Assembly: GCF_001908205.1 (NCBI RefSeq)
Contig: NZ_LGHL01000075.1
Coordinates: 1-64,000 of the forward strand
DNA: 64,000 nt
Origin: Bradyrhizobium sp. NAS80.1
Lineage (GTDB): Bacteria; Pseudomonadota; Alphaproteobacteria; Rhizobiales; Xanthobacteraceae
Direction of reading: 5' to 3'
Part shown: piece by piece, positions 1 through 8,101 of the stretch
How positions within the stretch are numbered: the stretch's first letter is position 1
Layout: each line of letters starts with the position of its first letter
Program-made: the position numbers and the translations under genes
Notes under the pieces: model-generated
Seen by the model: only the letters and a program-made list of their open reading frames with translations
Databases searched by the model: none
What the model was told of the DNA's origin: nothing

Positions 1-369
1 GGCCTGTGCCTTGTCGGCGAGCCCGACGCGCTCGAGCGCGCGCGCAACCTTCTCGCGCCGCTCAGTCGCAGGCAAATCGGCAAGGCCGAAGCCGATATTG
101 TCGGCGACGCTGAGCCAGGGCAGCAGCCGCGGCTCCTGGAAGATGATGCCGATCTTGGCGTGCGGCGAGGCGATCGCCTCGCTGTCGAGCGTCACGGTGC
201 CCGAGCTGGCGCGATCGAGGCCGGCGATGGCGCGCAGCAGCGTGGACTTGCCGCAGCCGGAGCCGCCGATGATGGCGATAATCTCGCCCTGCCTGATCTC
301 TGCGGAGAAGCGCGCCAGCGCCTGCACGCCGTTGGGATAGGTCTTGCTGACCCGGTCGAGTGCGAGCAT
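1..369 (-). CDS. ABC importer ATPase, SsuB/TauB type (3' end outside window)
   Basis: This is the cytoplasmic ATPase of a sulfonate/taurine/nitrate-type importer. The 123 visible residues start MLALDRVSKTYPNG and carry a Walker A motif (GGSGCGKST) near residue 36 and a Q-loop (FQEPRLLPW) near residue 80. The signature motif and Walker B lie beyond the left edge. The start is the ATG four bases after the stop of the permease gene, so the two are translationally close and form one operon with the binding protein further upstream. The family assignment is strong; the substrate (sulfonate, taurine, nitrate or a pyrimidine) cannot be read from this part. Confidence 0.9.
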   Translation of the reverse strand, partial: MLALDRVSKTYPNGVQALARFSAEIRQGEIIAIIGGSGCGKSTLLRAIAGLDRASSGTVTLDSEAIASPHAKIGIIFQEPRLLPWLSVADNIGFGLADLPATERREKVARALERVGLADKAQA

Positions 370-373
370 CGCG

Positions 374-1216
374 CTATGCTCCCTTCGCGCGCCCGAAGGC
401 GTCCTGCCAGCGCAGGAAGGGCGCAGCCGCGACCTCGATCAGCCAGTCCGTGAGCTTGCCGAGGATGGCGAAGATCACGATCGCGGCAAGGATCTGCGCG
501 GGCTTGCCGAGCTGCTGGCCGTCGAGCAGGAGATAGCCGAGGCCTTCGGAGGCGCCGATCAGCTCGGCCGCGACCACGAACATCCAGCCAAGGCCGAGAC
601 CAACACGCAAGGACACGACATAGGCCGGCAGCACCGCGGGCAGCAGGATGCGGCGGATCATGGCGACCCCGGAGAGGCGGAAGACGCGACCGACTTCGAC
701 GACCTTGCGGTCCACCGAGAGGATCGCGCCCATCACGCCGAGATAGACCGGGAAGAACACGCCGACCGCGATCAGCGCGATCTTCGAGGTCTCGAAGATG
801 CCGAGCCAGAGGATGAACAGCGGCACCCAGGCGAGCGAGGGGATCGCGCGCAGCGCCTGCACGGTTGGATCGAGCAGCCGGCGCGCCAGCGACCAATAGC
901 CGGAGATCGCGCCTAACAGCGTGCCCGCGATGACGCCGAACGCGAAGCCGAGGCCGACCCGCCACAGCGTCGCGGCGATGTGGCGGACCAGCTCGCCGGA
1001 ACGGGCGAGCTCGGTGATGGTGGCAAAGACGCGCGAGGGCGGCGGCACCAACCGGCCGTTGGACCAGCCGAGCCAGACCACGAGCTCCCAGCCCAGCGCG
1101 AGCGTGACCGGCAGCAACAGCCCCAGCGTCGGCCCCGCATAACGGGACAGCCGCGAGGGCGCCACGCTTTCGGCCGGTTCCGAGGATTGTTGCAAGGCGG
1201 GCGCGTCGGAGATCAT
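374..1216 (-). CDS. ABC importer permease, SsuC/TauC type
   Basis: A 280-residue inner-membrane permease of the BPD_transp_1 family. After a polar N-terminus there is a first membrane segment at about residues 29-50. The characteristic EAA loop, the contact site for the ATPase, is seen around GRVFRLSGVAMIRRILLPAVLPAY. Length and layout match SsuC/TauC proteins. It lies between the binding protein gene (245 bases upstream, with a palindromic repeat in the gap) and the ATPase gene (4 bases downstream). The likely role is uptake of an alkanesulfonate or similar anion; the exact substrate is inference. Confidence 0.9.
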   Translation of the reverse strand: MISDAPALQQSSEPAESVAPSRLSRYAGPTLGLLLPVTLALGWELVVWLGWSNGRLVPPPSRVFATITELARSGELVRHIAATLWRVGLGFAFGVIAGTLLGAISGYWSLARRLLDPTVQALRAIPSLAWVPLFILWLGIFETSKIALIAVGVFFPVYLGVMGAILSVDRKVVEVGRVFRLSGVAMIRRILLPAVLPAYVVSLRVGLGLGWMFVVAAELIGASEGLGYLLLDGQQLGKPAQILAAIVIFAILGKLTDWLIEVAAAPFLRWQDAFGRAKGA

Positions 1217-1273
1217 GGCTTTAGCAAGCGCGTCTGGCGAGGGAATGCAACACTACTATTGCTGCGCGCTCGG

Positions 1274-1427
1274 CTGTCGTCCCGGACAAGCGAGCGGAGC
1301 GAGCGCAGATCCGGACCCATAACCACAGGGAGACATGGTTACGGGGACTCGGAGTTACCGCCTTCGTGCCAAACCACTCCCTGTGTCTATGGGTCCCGGG
1401 CTCGCTTCGCGCCCCGGGACGACGGCG
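1274..1427. repeat. Dispersed palindromic element, copy 1
   Basis: Intergenic imperfect inverted repeat of about 150 bp. The outer arms read GTCGTCCCGG and CCGGGACGAC. Inside them is a second pair, CCATAACCACAGGGAG and CTCCCTGTGTCTATGG. The same core recurs at about 16.2, 20.1 and 33.7 kb, so this is a multi-copy element and not a local terminator. It separates the ssuA-like and ssuC-like genes of one operon, where its transcript could fold and affect mRNA stability. Confidence 0.8.
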
Positions 1428-1461
1428 GAGTTTGCTGCGGCGGCGTGCGACCACCACCCCA

Positions 1462-2433
1462 TCAATTCGTCGGCAGCGGGACCTGGTCGTCGATCAGGGC
1501 GTCGAGCGTCGCCTTCACGTCGACCTTGGCGTCGACGACGCCGGCCTGCTGCAGGGCGAGACCCGCGGCGAGGATCGACTCGCGCTGGGGCGCGCCGATG
1601 CGGCTGTGGGTGAGCTCGGTCCGCTCCTTGAGCTGCTTGTCGACGACGGCTTCAGGCAGCTTGGTCACGGCAATGAAGGTCTTCTTCAGCTCGTCGTAGT
1701 TCGCCAGCGAATATTTGCGCGCCTCTTCATACACCGCGAGCACGCGGCGGGCGGCGTCCGGATAGTCCTTCAAAAACTGCTCGCGCACATTGAGGACACC
1801 CCAGGTGTTGGCGTCGGCTTTGCGGTAGAACAGTTTCGCGCCTTCCTCGACCTCAGCCTGCGCCATCATCGGATCGAGGCCGGCCCAGGCATCGACGTCG
1901 CCGCGGATCAGCGCGGTCTTGCCGTCGGCATGCTGGAGCAGCACCGGCGTTATGTCCTTTTCGGTCAGGCCGGCGCTGAGCAACGCGCGCACCAGGAAGA
2001 TGTGCGGATCGGTGCCACGTGTCACCGCGACGCGCTTGCCCTTGAGATCCGCAACGCTCGCAATCTTGGAGTCCTTGCCCGTCACCAGCGCGGTCCATTC
2101 CGGACGCGAATAGACATAGATCGACTTGATCGGGTTGCCGTTGATGCGGGCGACCAGCGCCGCCGAGCCCGCGGTCGAACCGAAATCAATCGAGCCGGCG
2201 TTGAGGAATTCGAGCGCCTTGTTGGAGCCGGCTGACTGCACCCAGGTGATGCTGATGCCGTCCTTGGCAAACTCCTTCTCAAGAAGCCCCTTCTGCTTCA
2301 GGACCATCGACACCGGATTGTAGGTCGCCCAGTCGATGCGGATTTCCTTGAGCGGATCCGCCGCCTGTGCCGCGGGGGTTATCGCGAGCGCCACCGCTCC
2401 CGCCAGCAGAATGCGTCGTGTAATCCTGATCAT
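1462..2433 (-). CDS. Periplasmic substrate-binding protein, SsuA/THI5-like
   Basis: Binding component of the importer encoded downstream on the same strand. The chosen ATG (MIRITRRILLAGAVALAI) has AAAGGGG just upstream and gives 323 residues; an ATG eight codons further upstream is possible but lacks a comparable ribosome binding site. A Sec signal peptide ends near AQAADP. The mature part has the aliphatic-sulfonate binding protein pattern: a VLKQKGLLEKEF helix, SAGSNKALEFLNAGSIDFG, and VADLKGKRVAVTRGT. The family is clear. The ligand is not determined; members bind sulfonates, taurine, nitrate or thiamine precursors. Confidence 0.88.
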   Translation of the reverse strand: MIRITRRILLAGAVALAITPAAQAADPLKEIRIDWATYNPVSMVLKQKGLLEKEFAKDGISITWVQSAGSNKALEFLNAGSIDFGSTAGSAALVARINGNPIKSIYVYSRPEWTALVTGKDSKIASVADLKGKRVAVTRGTDPHIFLVRALLSAGLTEKDITPVLLQHADGKTALIRGDVDAWAGLDPMMAQAEVEEGAKLFYRKADANTWGVLNVREQFLKDYPDAARRVLAVYEEARKYSLANYDELKKTFIAVTKLPEAVVDKQLKERTELTHSRIGAPQRESILAAGLALQQAGVVDAKVDVKATLDALIDDQVPLPTN

Positions 2434-2557
2434 GCCCAGCCCCTTTAAAAATTTCATTGTTTTTCAATGAGTTATATCTAGAGGTCAACAAGAAAATCCG
2501 ACCCTTGAAAGCGCTCCGGCTGAGAACAAACTTGCCCGAAACCGCCCCTTTCCAGCA

Positions 2558-2573
2558 TGGAACGACTATTGCC
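2558..2573 (+). promoter_or_regulatory. Sigma-54-type -24/-12 promoter before glnD
   Basis: TGGAACGACTATTGCC fits the TGGCACG-N4-TTGCW consensus with the invariant GG and GC exactly ten bases apart; the mismatches are A for C at the fourth base and the last base. It lies about 50 bases before the glnD start, giving a predicted transcript start near 2584. Sigma-54 control would fit a nitrogen-signalling gene, but no enhancer site was identified. Confidence 0.45.
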
Positions 2574-2621
2574 TGAGAATGGCGGGTGACAGGGCCTGTC
2601 ACCTCTTATATCCGGTGGGAC

Positions 2622-5411
2622 ATGGACAGCGTCGCGACTGAGCACAAGGCCGAGGTAGACGATCGCTTCGACACCGCGCGGATTACCGCCGCGATCGACG
2701 CGCTTGCCGAGAAGCATGAGGGACGCGAGGACACGTTCCGCACGGCCGTGGCGCAGTTGCTCAAGGCCGAGCTGATCGCGGCCCGCGCCGCGGCACAGGC
2801 GATCTTGCTGAAGGACCGCCACGGCCGCCGTTGCGCCGAGCGGCTGTGCCATGTCCAGGACGAGATCATCCGCATCCTGTACTCGGCGGCCACCCGTCAT
2901 CTCTACCGGTCGCCGATCCCGAGCGGCGCCGAGCGCATGGCGGTGGTGGCGACCGGCGGCTATGGCCGCGGCCTGATGGCCCCCGAGTCCGACATCGATC
3001 TCTTGTTCATCCTGCCCTACAAGCAGACTGCCTGGGGCGAGCAGGTCGCCGAAGCGATCCTCTACTGCCTCTGGGACATGGGACTGAAGGTCGGTCACGC
3101 CACGCGCTCGGTCGACGAATCGATCCGGCAGGCGCGCGGCGACATGACGATCCGCACCGCGATCCTGGAGACGCGCTTCCTCACCGGCGACCAGCCGCTC
3201 TATGACGAGCTGGTCGCACGCTTCGACAAGGAAGTCGTGCAGGGCACCGCGTCCGAATTCGTCACCGCGAAGCTCGCCGAGCGCGAGGAGCGGCACCGCC
3301 GCGGCGGCCAGTCGCGCTATCTGGTCGAGCCCAACGTCAAGGACGGCAAGGGCGGCCTCCGCGACCTTCACACGCTGTTCTGGATCGCCAAATACGTCTA
3401 CCGCGTGCGCGACACCAACGAGCTGGTCGAGCGCGGCGTGTTCGATGCGCAAGAATACCGCACCTTCCGCCGCTGCGCCGATTTCCTCTGGTCGGTGCGC
3501 TGCAATCTGCATTTCTACTCTGGCCGCGCCGAGGAGCGCCTCTCCTTCGACCTCCAGCGCGAGATCGCGGTCCGGCTCGGCTACACCTCGCATCCCGGCA
3601 TGCAGGACGTCGAGCGCTTCATGAAGCACTACTTCCTGGTCGCCAAGGAAGTCGGCAACCTCACCGCCATCCTCTGCGCCAAGCTCGAGGACCAGCAGGC
3701 CAAGCCCGCGCCGGTCTTGAGCCGGATGATGGCGCGGCTGCGCCCCACGCCCGTGAAGCGGCGCGTCCCTGACAGCGACGACTTCATCGTCGACAACAAC
3801 CGCATCAACATCGCCGCGCCGGACGTGTTCAAGCGCGATCCGGTCAACCTGATCCGCATCTTCCGCCTGGCGCAGAAGAACAACCTCGCCTTCCATCCGG
3901 ACGCGATGCGCGACGTGACGCGTTCGCTCGGCCTGATCAACGCGCAGCTTCGCGAGAACCCCGAAGCCAACCGGCTGTTCATGGAGATCCTGACGTCCGA
4001 CAACGCGGAGATCGTGCTGCGGCGGATGAACGAGACCGGCGTCCTCGGCCAGTTCATCCGCGCCTTCGGCAAGATCGTCTCGATGATGCAGTTCAACATG
4101 TATCATCACTACACCGTCGACGAGCACCTGATCCGCTGCATCGGCTTCCTCCAGGACATCGAACGCGGCGGCATCGAGGAGTTCGCGCTCGCCAGCGACC
4201 TCATGCGCAAGACCCGGCCCGAGCACCGCGCGGTGATCTACATCGCGACGTTGTTGCACGATGTCGCCAAGGGCCGGCCCGAGGACCACTCGATCGCGGG
4301 CGCCAAGGTCGCGCGCCGGCTCTGTCCGCGGTTCGGCTTCAGCCCGGCCGATACCGAGCTCGTGGCGTGGCTGATCGAGGAACACCTGACCATGTCGACG
4401 GTCGCGCAGTCGCGCGACCTCTCCGACCGCAAGACCATCGAGAATTTTGCTGCCGTCGTGCAGTCGGTCGAGCAGATGAAGCTGCTTACGATCCTGACCA
4501 CCGCCGACATCCGCGGCGTCGGCCCGGGCGTGTGGAACGGCTGGAAGGCGCAGCTGCTGCGCTCTCTCTATTATGAGACCGAGCCGGTGCTGACCGGCGG
4601 CTTCTCGGAAGTCGACCGCGGCAAGCGGCTTGCGGCTGCTTATGCCGAATTCCGCATGGCCTTCGCCGAATGGCCGAAGGACGAGCTCGACGCCTATATT
4701 GGCCGGCACTATCCGGCCTACTGGCTCAAGGTCGAGCTGCCGCGAAAGATCCGCCACGCCCGCTTCGTCCGCTCCAGCGAGCAGGCCGGCCACAAGCTTG
4801 CGATCAATGTCGGCTTCGACGAGGTGCGCGGCGTCACCGAGCTCACGATCTTCGCCGCCGACCATCCCTGGCTGCTCTCGATCATCGCGGGCGCCTGTGC
4901 CTCGGCCGGCGCCAACATCGTCGATGCCCAGATCTACACCACGACCGACGGCCGCGCGCTCGACACGATCTCGATCTCGCGGGAATACGACCGCGACGAG
5001 GACGAGGGCCGGCGCGCCACGCGCATCGGCGAGATGATCGAGGACGTGCTCGAAGGCAAGCTGCGCCTGCCGGAAGTAGTGGCGCGGCGCACCGTGCGCA
5101 GCAAGGCGCGGCCCTTCGTGGTCGAGCCGGAAGTGACCATCAACAACCAATGGTCCGACCGTCACACCGTGATCGAGGTCTCCGGCCTCGATCGCCCCGG
5201 CCTGCTCTACGAGCTGACCACGGCGATCTCGAAGCTCAACCTCAACATCGCCTCGGCCCATGTCGCGACCTTCGGCGAGCGCGCGCGCGACGTGTTCTAC
5301 GTCACCGACCTCCTCGGTGCGCAGATCACCGCCCCGACCCGTCAGTCCGCGATCAAGCGCGCGCTGACCCATGTGATGGCCAGCGACAAGGCGGTTCAGC
5401 CGGCGGCGTAA
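2622..5411 (+). CDS. glnD: [Protein-PII] uridylyltransferase / uridylyl-removing enzyme
   Basis: GlnD is the nitrogen sensor that uridylylates PII proteins when glutamine is low and removes the UMP when it is high. The 929-residue product has all expected parts: nucleotidyltransferase motif GGYGRG (about 112-117) with DID at 124-126, a GlnD-linker, an HD hydrolase domain with HDVAKGRPEDHS near 545, and two C-terminal ACT domains beginning near 724 and 848 for glutamine sensing. The ATG at MDSVATEH was chosen over one 12 codons upstream because it gives the usual length and follows GGTGGGA closely. A sigma-54-like promoter precedes it. No defect is seen. Confidence 0.97.
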   Translation: MDSVATEHKAEVDDRFDTARITAAIDALAEKHEGREDTFRTAVAQLLKAELIAARAAAQAILLKDRHGRRCAERLCHVQDEIIRILYSAATRHLYRSPIPSGAERMAVVATGGYGRGLMAPESDIDLLFILPYKQTAWGEQVAEAILYCLWDMGLKVGHATRSVDESIRQARGDMTIRTAILETRFLTGDQPLYDELVARFDKEVVQGTASEFVTAKLAEREERHRRGGQSRYLVEPNVKDGKGGLRDLHTLFWIAKYVYRVRDTNELVERGVFDAQEYRTFRRCADFLWSVRCNLHFYSGRAEERLSFDLQREIAVRLGYTSHPGMQDVERFMKHYFLVAKEVGNLTAILCAKLEDQQAKPAPVLSRMMARLRPTPVKRRVPDSDDFIVDNNRINIAAPDVFKRDPVNLIRIFRLAQKNNLAFHPDAMRDVTRSLGLINAQLRENPEANRLFMEILTSDNAEIVLRRMNETGVLGQFIRAFGKIVSMMQFNMYHHYTVDEHLIRCIGFLQDIERGGIEEFALASDLMRKTRPEHRAVIYIATLLHDVAKGRPEDHSIAGAKVARRLCPRFGFSPADTELVAWLIEEHLTMSTVAQSRDLSDRKTIENFAAVVQSVEQMKLLTILTTADIRGVGPGVWNGWKAQLLRSLYYETEPVLTGGFSEVDRGKRLAAAYAEFRMAFAEWPKDELDAYIGRHYPAYWLKVELPRKIRHARFVRSSEQAGHKLAINVGFDEVRGVTELTIFAADHPWLLSIIAGACASAGANIVDAQIYTTTDGRALDTISISREYDRDEDEGRRATRIGEMIEDVLEGKLRLPEVVARRTVRSKARPFVVEPEVTINNQWSDRHTVIEVSGLDRPGLLYELTTAISKLNLNIASAHVATFGERARDVFYVTDLLGAQITAPTRQSAIKRALTHVMASDKAVQPAA

Positions 5412-5430
5412 GCGCCGCTCTCTCCCTTCG

Positions 5431-5540
5431 TCATTCCGGGGCGCGCGGAGCGCGAGCCCGGAATCCATTCATCCACATCGTCGGTGACGCCCGATAGATT
5501 CCGGGCTCGCCGCTTGCGCGGCGCCCCGGAATGACGGCGG
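5431..5540. repeat. Dispersed palindromic element, short variant
   Basis: Inverted repeat between convergent glnD and ogt. The outer arms are GTCATTCCGGGGCGCGC and its complement GCGCCCCGGAATGAC, with inner GAGCCCGGAAT and ATTCCGGGCTC. It shares its ends with the larger copies but lacks their CCATAACCACAGG core. It may also act as a bidirectional terminator, although there is no T-run. Confidence 0.75.
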
Positions 5541-5549
5541 GAGAGAGGC

Positions 5550-6080
5550 CTAAACCTCCACCCCCTCATGCCACAGCAGCCAGCGCTTGCGCTCGAGCCC
5601 GCCGCCGTACTTCACCAGCGAGCCGTTCGCACCGATCAGGCGGTGGCACGGCAGCACCACGCTGATCGGGTTGGAGCCGTTGGCATGGCCGACGGCGCGC
5701 ACGGCTTTGGGCATCTCAATCCTTGCGGCGAACGCGCCATAACTCATCGTCGTGCCGGCGGGGATTTTCGCGAGCGCGGTCCAGACCTTTTGCTGGAATG
5801 GCGTGCCGGCGATCCGCCATGCGATGGCCGTGAGCTGATCGAGATCGCCTTCGAAATATGCTGACAACGCCGCCCGCATTCCCGCGGGCGCAGGCTGATC
5901 ACTGAGATCCACCGTGCCGTAATGCAGGCGCAGCAACTCGCGCATGCGGTGCTCGTAGTCTTCCCAGTCGAGCGCGCGCAACGCGCCCTCGGCATCGGTA
6001 ACGAGCAGGGCGATCCCGATCGGCGTCGCGAGGCGATCGAGGCCGAAGCGTTCGGGCGTATTGGTTGATCGGCTGGCCAT
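5550..6080 (-). CDS. ogt: Methylated-DNA-protein cysteine S-methyltransferase
   Basis: A suicide repair protein that moves alkyl groups from O6-alkylguanine to its own cysteine. The active-site PCHR is at about residues 143-146, preceded by VGHANGSNPISVVL. The MSYGAFAARI and FQQKVWTAL segments match the DNA-binding domain. No AraC-type Ada domain is present, so this is the Ogt class. The ATG at 6080 gives 176 residues; an in-frame GTG at 6104 would add eight. The promoter region overlaps the divergent DUF1304 gene. Confidence 0.93.
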   Translation of the reverse strand: MASRSTNTPERFGLDRLATPIGIALLVTDAEGALRALDWEDYEHRMRELLRLHYGTVDLSDQPAPAGMRAALSAYFEGDLDQLTAIAWRIAGTPFQQKVWTALAKIPAGTTMSYGAFAARIEMPKAVRAVGHANGSNPISVVLPCHRLIGANGSLVKYGGGLERKRWLLWHEGVEV

Positions 6081-6172
6081 TGCGACACCATTGCATCGAG
6101 ACACGGATCGCTCTTGCCACGCCTGCCGTGCTAACGTCCACCCGAAAGCTGACGCTTTGGGGGGAGCTCAAC

Positions 6173-6535
6173 TTGATCGTGATCGCCAATGTCCTGGTGG
6201 CGCTGGTCGCGGCGCTGCACGCCTATTTTCTGGTCCTGGAGATGTTCCTGTGGGACAAGCCGCTGGGCTTGAAGGTCTTTCGCAATACGCCGGAGAAGGC
6301 CGAGATCACGAAGGTGCTGGCCGGCAATCAGGGCCTCTATAACGGCTTCCTCGCCGCCGGCCTGATCTGGGGTCTCGTCCACGGCACCCCGGCCTTCGCG
6401 TTCCAGATCAAGGCATTCTTCCTGCTCTGCGTGATCGTGGCCGGCGCCTACGGGGCGGCGACCGTCAGCACGCGCATCCTGATCGTCCAGGCCCTGCCGG
6501 CGGCGATCGCACTGGTTGCATTGTTCCTGACCTAA
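6173..6535 (+). CDS. DUF1304 family membrane protein, TTG start
   Basis: A four-helix inner-membrane protein of the DUF1304 family, function unknown. The conserved patterns LHAYFLVLEMFLW, GNQGLYNGFLAAGL and the closing hydrophobic helix are all present. The start is set to the TTG at 6173 because GGGGGGAG ends seven bases before it and the resulting 120 residues match the family length. An upstream ATG at 6065 would add 36 non-conserved residues and overlap ogt. It is divergent from ogt and followed by a GC-rich hairpin. Confidence 0.8.
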   Translation: MIVIANVLVALVAALHAYFLVLEMFLWDKPLGLKVFRNTPEKAEITKVLAGNQGLYNGFLAAGLIWGLVHGTPAFAFQIKAFFLLCVIVAGAYGAATVSTRILIVQALPAAIALVALFLT

Positions 6536-6576
6536 GACCCGGACCTAAGACTCCTGGCCTGAGAAGCTACGGTGCA

Positions 6577-6599
6577 GCGCCGCGATCCTTGCGCGGCGC
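6577..6599 (+). terminator. GC-rich hairpin after the DUF1304 gene
   Basis: Perfect 8-bp stem GCGCCGCG / CGCGGCGC with a 7-base loop, 42 bases after the stop codon. There is no U-run, so it is either a weak terminator or a leader hairpin of the following binding-protein gene. Confidence 0.4.
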
Positions 6600-6697
6600 C
6601 TGCCGTTCCTCCACAATCTTCGACAGCGATGGCGACCGTTGCAAACAACGGGAAAAAGACCGTCGACCGAAAATTCCAACAGGAGGAACAACCCAAC

Positions 6698-7924
6698 ATG
6701 AGCAATCGCAGAGCCTTCATAGCTGCCACGGCGGCGCTCGTCTTCGCGTTCTCCGCCGGTCAAGCCCTCGCCCAGAAGAAATACGACACCGGTGCAAGCG
6801 ACACCGAAATCAAGATCGGCCAGACCGTTCCATTCTCCGGCGCCTACTCCGTCTACGCCAATATCGGCAAGACCCAAGCCGCTTACTTCAAGATGATCAA
6901 CGATCAGGGCGGCATCAACGGCCGCAAGATCAATCTGATCCAGTATGATGACGCCTATTCGCCGCCGAAGACCGTCGAGCAGGTGCGCAAGCTCGTCGAA
7001 GGCGACGAAGTGCTTTTCACCTTCCAGCTCATCGGCACCGCGGCCAATGCGGCCGTGCAAAAATATCTCAACGGCAAGAAGGTGCCGCAGCTGCTGGCCT
7101 CGACCGGCGCGGCGCGTTTCAACGATCCGCAGAACTATCCCTGGACCATCGCCTATAATCCCAACTACGTGTCCGAGGGGCGCATCTACGCCAAATACAT
7201 TCTCGCCAATCACCCCACCGCCAAGATCGGCGTGCTCTACCAGAACGACGACATGGGCCGCGACTATCTCGCTGGGCTCAAGAACGGCCTCGGCGACAAG
7301 GCCGCCAGCATGATCGTCGGCGAGGTGTCCTACGAGGTCACCGATCCGACGGTTGACTCGCAGGTGGTCAAGCTGAAGTCGATGGGCGTCGACCTGTTCT
7401 ACGATGCCTCGACGCCGAAATTCGCGGCACAGGCGATCAAGAAGCTCGCCGACCTCGGCTGGTCGCCGGTGCACATTCTCGACATCAATGCGAGCCCGAT
7501 CTCGGCCACGCTGAAGCCGGCCGGCCTCGACATCTCCAAGGGCATCATCTCGACCCAGTATGGCAAGGAGCCCGGCGATCCGCAGTGGAAGGACGATCCC
7601 GGCGTTAAGGCATTCTTCGCGTTCATGGACAAGTATTTCCCCGAGGGCGACAAGCTCAACACGGTCAACACCTACGCCTATTCGGTGGCCGAGCTCCTGG
7701 TCCAGGTGTTGAAGCAATGCGGTGACGATCTGACGCGCGAGAACGTCATGAGGCAGGTCGCCAACATCAAGGACTTCACCCCGAGCTTCGCGCTGCCCGG
7801 CATCAAGATCAACACCGGACCCAACGACTATCGCGTCAACAAGCAGATGCAGATGATGAAGTTCAACGGCGAACGCTGGGAGCTGTTCGGGCCGATCATC
7901 GAGGACACAGGATCGTCGGGCTAA
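6698..7924 (+). CDS. Branched-chain-amino-acid-type substrate-binding protein (copy A)
   Basis: A periplasmic type-1 binding protein of the LivJ/Peripla_BP_6 family, 408 residues. AGGAGGA sits ten bases before the ATG; an upstream in-frame ATG is ignored because it precedes this site. A Sec signal peptide ends near QALAQ. The family patterns IKIGQTVPFSGAYSVYANIG, GGINGRKI and KIGVLYQNDDMGRDYL are clear. No permease or ATPase gene is adjacent. The next gene is a close relative, about 70 percent identical by eye. The ligand may be an amino acid, amide or aromatic acid; it cannot be read from sequence. Confidence 0.9.
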   Translation: MSNRRAFIAATAALVFAFSAGQALAQKKYDTGASDTEIKIGQTVPFSGAYSVYANIGKTQAAYFKMINDQGGINGRKINLIQYDDAYSPPKTVEQVRKLVEGDEVLFTFQLIGTAANAAVQKYLNGKKVPQLLASTGAARFNDPQNYPWTIAYNPNYVSEGRIYAKYILANHPTAKIGVLYQNDDMGRDYLAGLKNGLGDKAASMIVGEVSYEVTDPTVDSQVVKLKSMGVDLFYDASTPKFAAQAIKKLADLGWSPVHILDINASPISATLKPAGLDISKGIISTQYGKEPGDPQWKDDPGVKAFFAFMDKYFPEGDKLNTVNTYAYSVAELLVQVLKQCGDDLTRENVMRQVANIKDFTPSFALPGIKINTGPNDYRVNKQMQMMKFNGERWELFGPIIEDTGSSG

Positions 7925-7943
7925 TCCCACGCACGGAACCAAA

Positions 7944-7976
7944 GGGTGGGTTACAGAAGCGTAATCCACCCTACGA
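7944..7976. repeat. Hairpin between the twin binding-protein genes
   Basis: GGGTGGGTTAC and GTAATCCACCC form an inverted repeat about 20 bases after the first gene. The same type of arm (GGGTGGGT...ACCCA) appears near 19.5 kb, suggesting a dispersed element that may also end transcription of the first gene. Confidence 0.5.
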
Positions 7977-8101
7977 ATTGTGGGCACTTCCCCACCTTGC
8001 GTTGCAGCAACGGCTCCTCCACATTCCCGCGCAGCGATGGCGTCGGGCGCGCAACAGCGCGTCCGATAGACCGTCTGCAATAACAACCGAGGAAATTGCG
8101 A

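Noticed and set aside
2478..5468. A 996-codon open frame antisense to glnD
   Set aside because: GC-rich codon bias removes stops on the opposite strand; the translation has no family patterns, while glnD has all its motifs.
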